Shown in pieces: positions 63,469-64,000 of a stretch of 64,000 nt of DNA. Below the pieces are notes generated by a model that was not told the DNA's origin, ran no database searches, and saw nothing but the letters and a program-made list of their open reading frames with translations. Source of the DNA: Parablautia sp. Marseille-Q6255 (lineage in GTDB: Bacteria > Bacillota > Clostridia > Lachnospirales > Lachnospiraceae); the NCBI RefSeq assembly GCF_951230155.1, contig NZ_CATNVD010000003.1:62001-126000 (forward strand), in the 5' to 3' direction. Every line of letters starts with the position of its first letter. The first letter of the stretch is position 1. The translations under genes were made by a program, and so were the position numbers.

Positions 63469-64000
63469 ATGAAAATTAACGACGTGATCAAAAAATGTAT
63501 CAAAATACCAGGTATATCCATAAAACAGGCTGAATATAGTATGGAGCTTATATTAAATACGAAGGAAGGTAAAGGTTCGATGACCTTTTTTTCACTTTTT
63601 CCCGGTCTGTCTCTGGCATATATTTTTATAAATTCTCCAACCTGGACGGCTCCCGACCTTCGATCAGACAGCTCCATTACAAAAGGTCCATTGCTTCTTA
63701 ACTATTGTGTGACAGGTCGTTGTGAAATGATCCTGAACAACAAAAATTTTGTCTACATCAAAGACAGAGAACTTTCTCTCACAGAATGCTTCGCCCAAAA
63801 AGAATATGTTTATCCAAAGCGCATCTATGAGGGGCTTGAATTCTTTATTGATATAGATACATTTACTTTAGAAAATACATGGGTACAAAATGAATTTAGC
63901 ATTGATTTCAGAAAAATCTCAAAGATGTTTTGTCCTCATGGAAGCACTTATATATCGACAGCGACCCACGAAACTGAGGAAATTCTCAAAAAACTATGGG
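63469..64000 (+). CDS. Regulator of AraC type, C-terminus beyond window
   Basis: Open from ATG 63469 (GGGAGA six bases upstream) to the right edge, 177 residues visible. The visible part looks like the N-terminal sensing domain of an AraC-family regulator (LLNYCVTGRCEMILNNKNFVYIK, cupin-like strands); the DNA-binding half would lie outside. It is divergent from the ECF genes across a 192-nt gap and is probably their regulator. The AraC assignment rests on the N-domain and context only. Confidence 0.7.
   Translation, partial: MKINDVIKKCIKIPGISIKQAEYSMELILNTKEGKGSMTFFSLFPGLSLAYIFINSPTWTAPDLRSDSSITKGPLLLNYCVTGRCEMILNNKNFVYIKDRELSLTECFAQKEYVYPKRIYEGLEFFIDIDTFTLENTWVQNEFSIDFRKISKMFCPHGSTYISTATHETEEILKKLW

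Noticed and set aside
1-64000. tRNA or rRNA genes
   Set aside because: No cloverleaf with TTCGA-type arm or rRNA core sequence was noticed by eye; a tRNA scan would settle this.

Overview
The window looks like a chromosomal segment of a gut-type Clostridia, most likely Lachnospiraceae. The signs are strong AGGAGG-type ribosome binding sites, TTGACA/TATAAT promoters, a two-part glycine dehydrogenase (GcvPA/GcvPB) under a tandem glycine riboswitch, MecA, anaerobic NrdD, an L-serine dehydratase split into SdaAB/SdaAA, and many large serine recombinases. The genus is not resolved. Almost every gene lies on the minus strand. The exceptions are mecA, an IS transposase, a ROK regulator, an XRE regulator and an AraC-type regulator cut by the right edge.

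Region 1 (1-43.7 kb) is moderately GC-rich core chromosome. It opens with a polyamine operon (speA-speE-speB, with a terminator-like hairpin in the speA leader). Next is a six-gene cell-envelope-like operon: PLP enzyme, ArnC-like glycosyltransferase, ATP-grasp ligase, two small EamA/SMR-type membrane proteins and a PdaA-like deacetylase. A GH18/SH3 cell-wall protein, mecA, an MBOAT/SGNH O-acylation pair, an acyl-CoA carboxyltransferase, serine dehydratase, cardiolipin synthase, nrdD, hflX and a TPR lipoprotein follow. A sugar or polyol uptake operon runs from 33.7 to 25.1 kb: alcohol dehydrogenase, binding protein, two permeases, two different ATPases and an FGGY kinase. A divergent ROK regulator faces it, and an ISAs1-type element with a clear 9-bp target duplication sits between them. 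The glycine cleavage operon (riboswitch-gcvT-H-PA-PB-lplA-lpdA) closes this region.

Region 2 (43.73 kb to the end) is visibly AT-rich and looks acquired. It begins exactly where the gcv promoter ends: the stop codon of a large SF1 helicase lies inside the gcv -35 box. Then come a HipA-like kinase with a small partner gene, three back-to-back large serine recombinases, small orphan genes and an XRE regulator with three operator-like palindromes. A TetR-controlled heterodimeric ABC exporter, remnants of two dead genes, an ECF-type importer (S component, EcfT, fused double ATPase) and the AraC-type regulator finish the window.

The most unusual structure is at 46.96-48.89 kb. A ~21-nt motif occurs six times. 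Two copies with identical 78-nt spacing form a unit that is duplicated exactly 1742 bp away, on either side of the HipA-like/small-gene pair. The stop codons of the HipA-like gene and of the last recombinase fall in or one base from copies of the motif. This resembles a cassette array with repeated recombination sites built beside a serine-recombinase trio. That interpretation is inference and needs comparative genomes.
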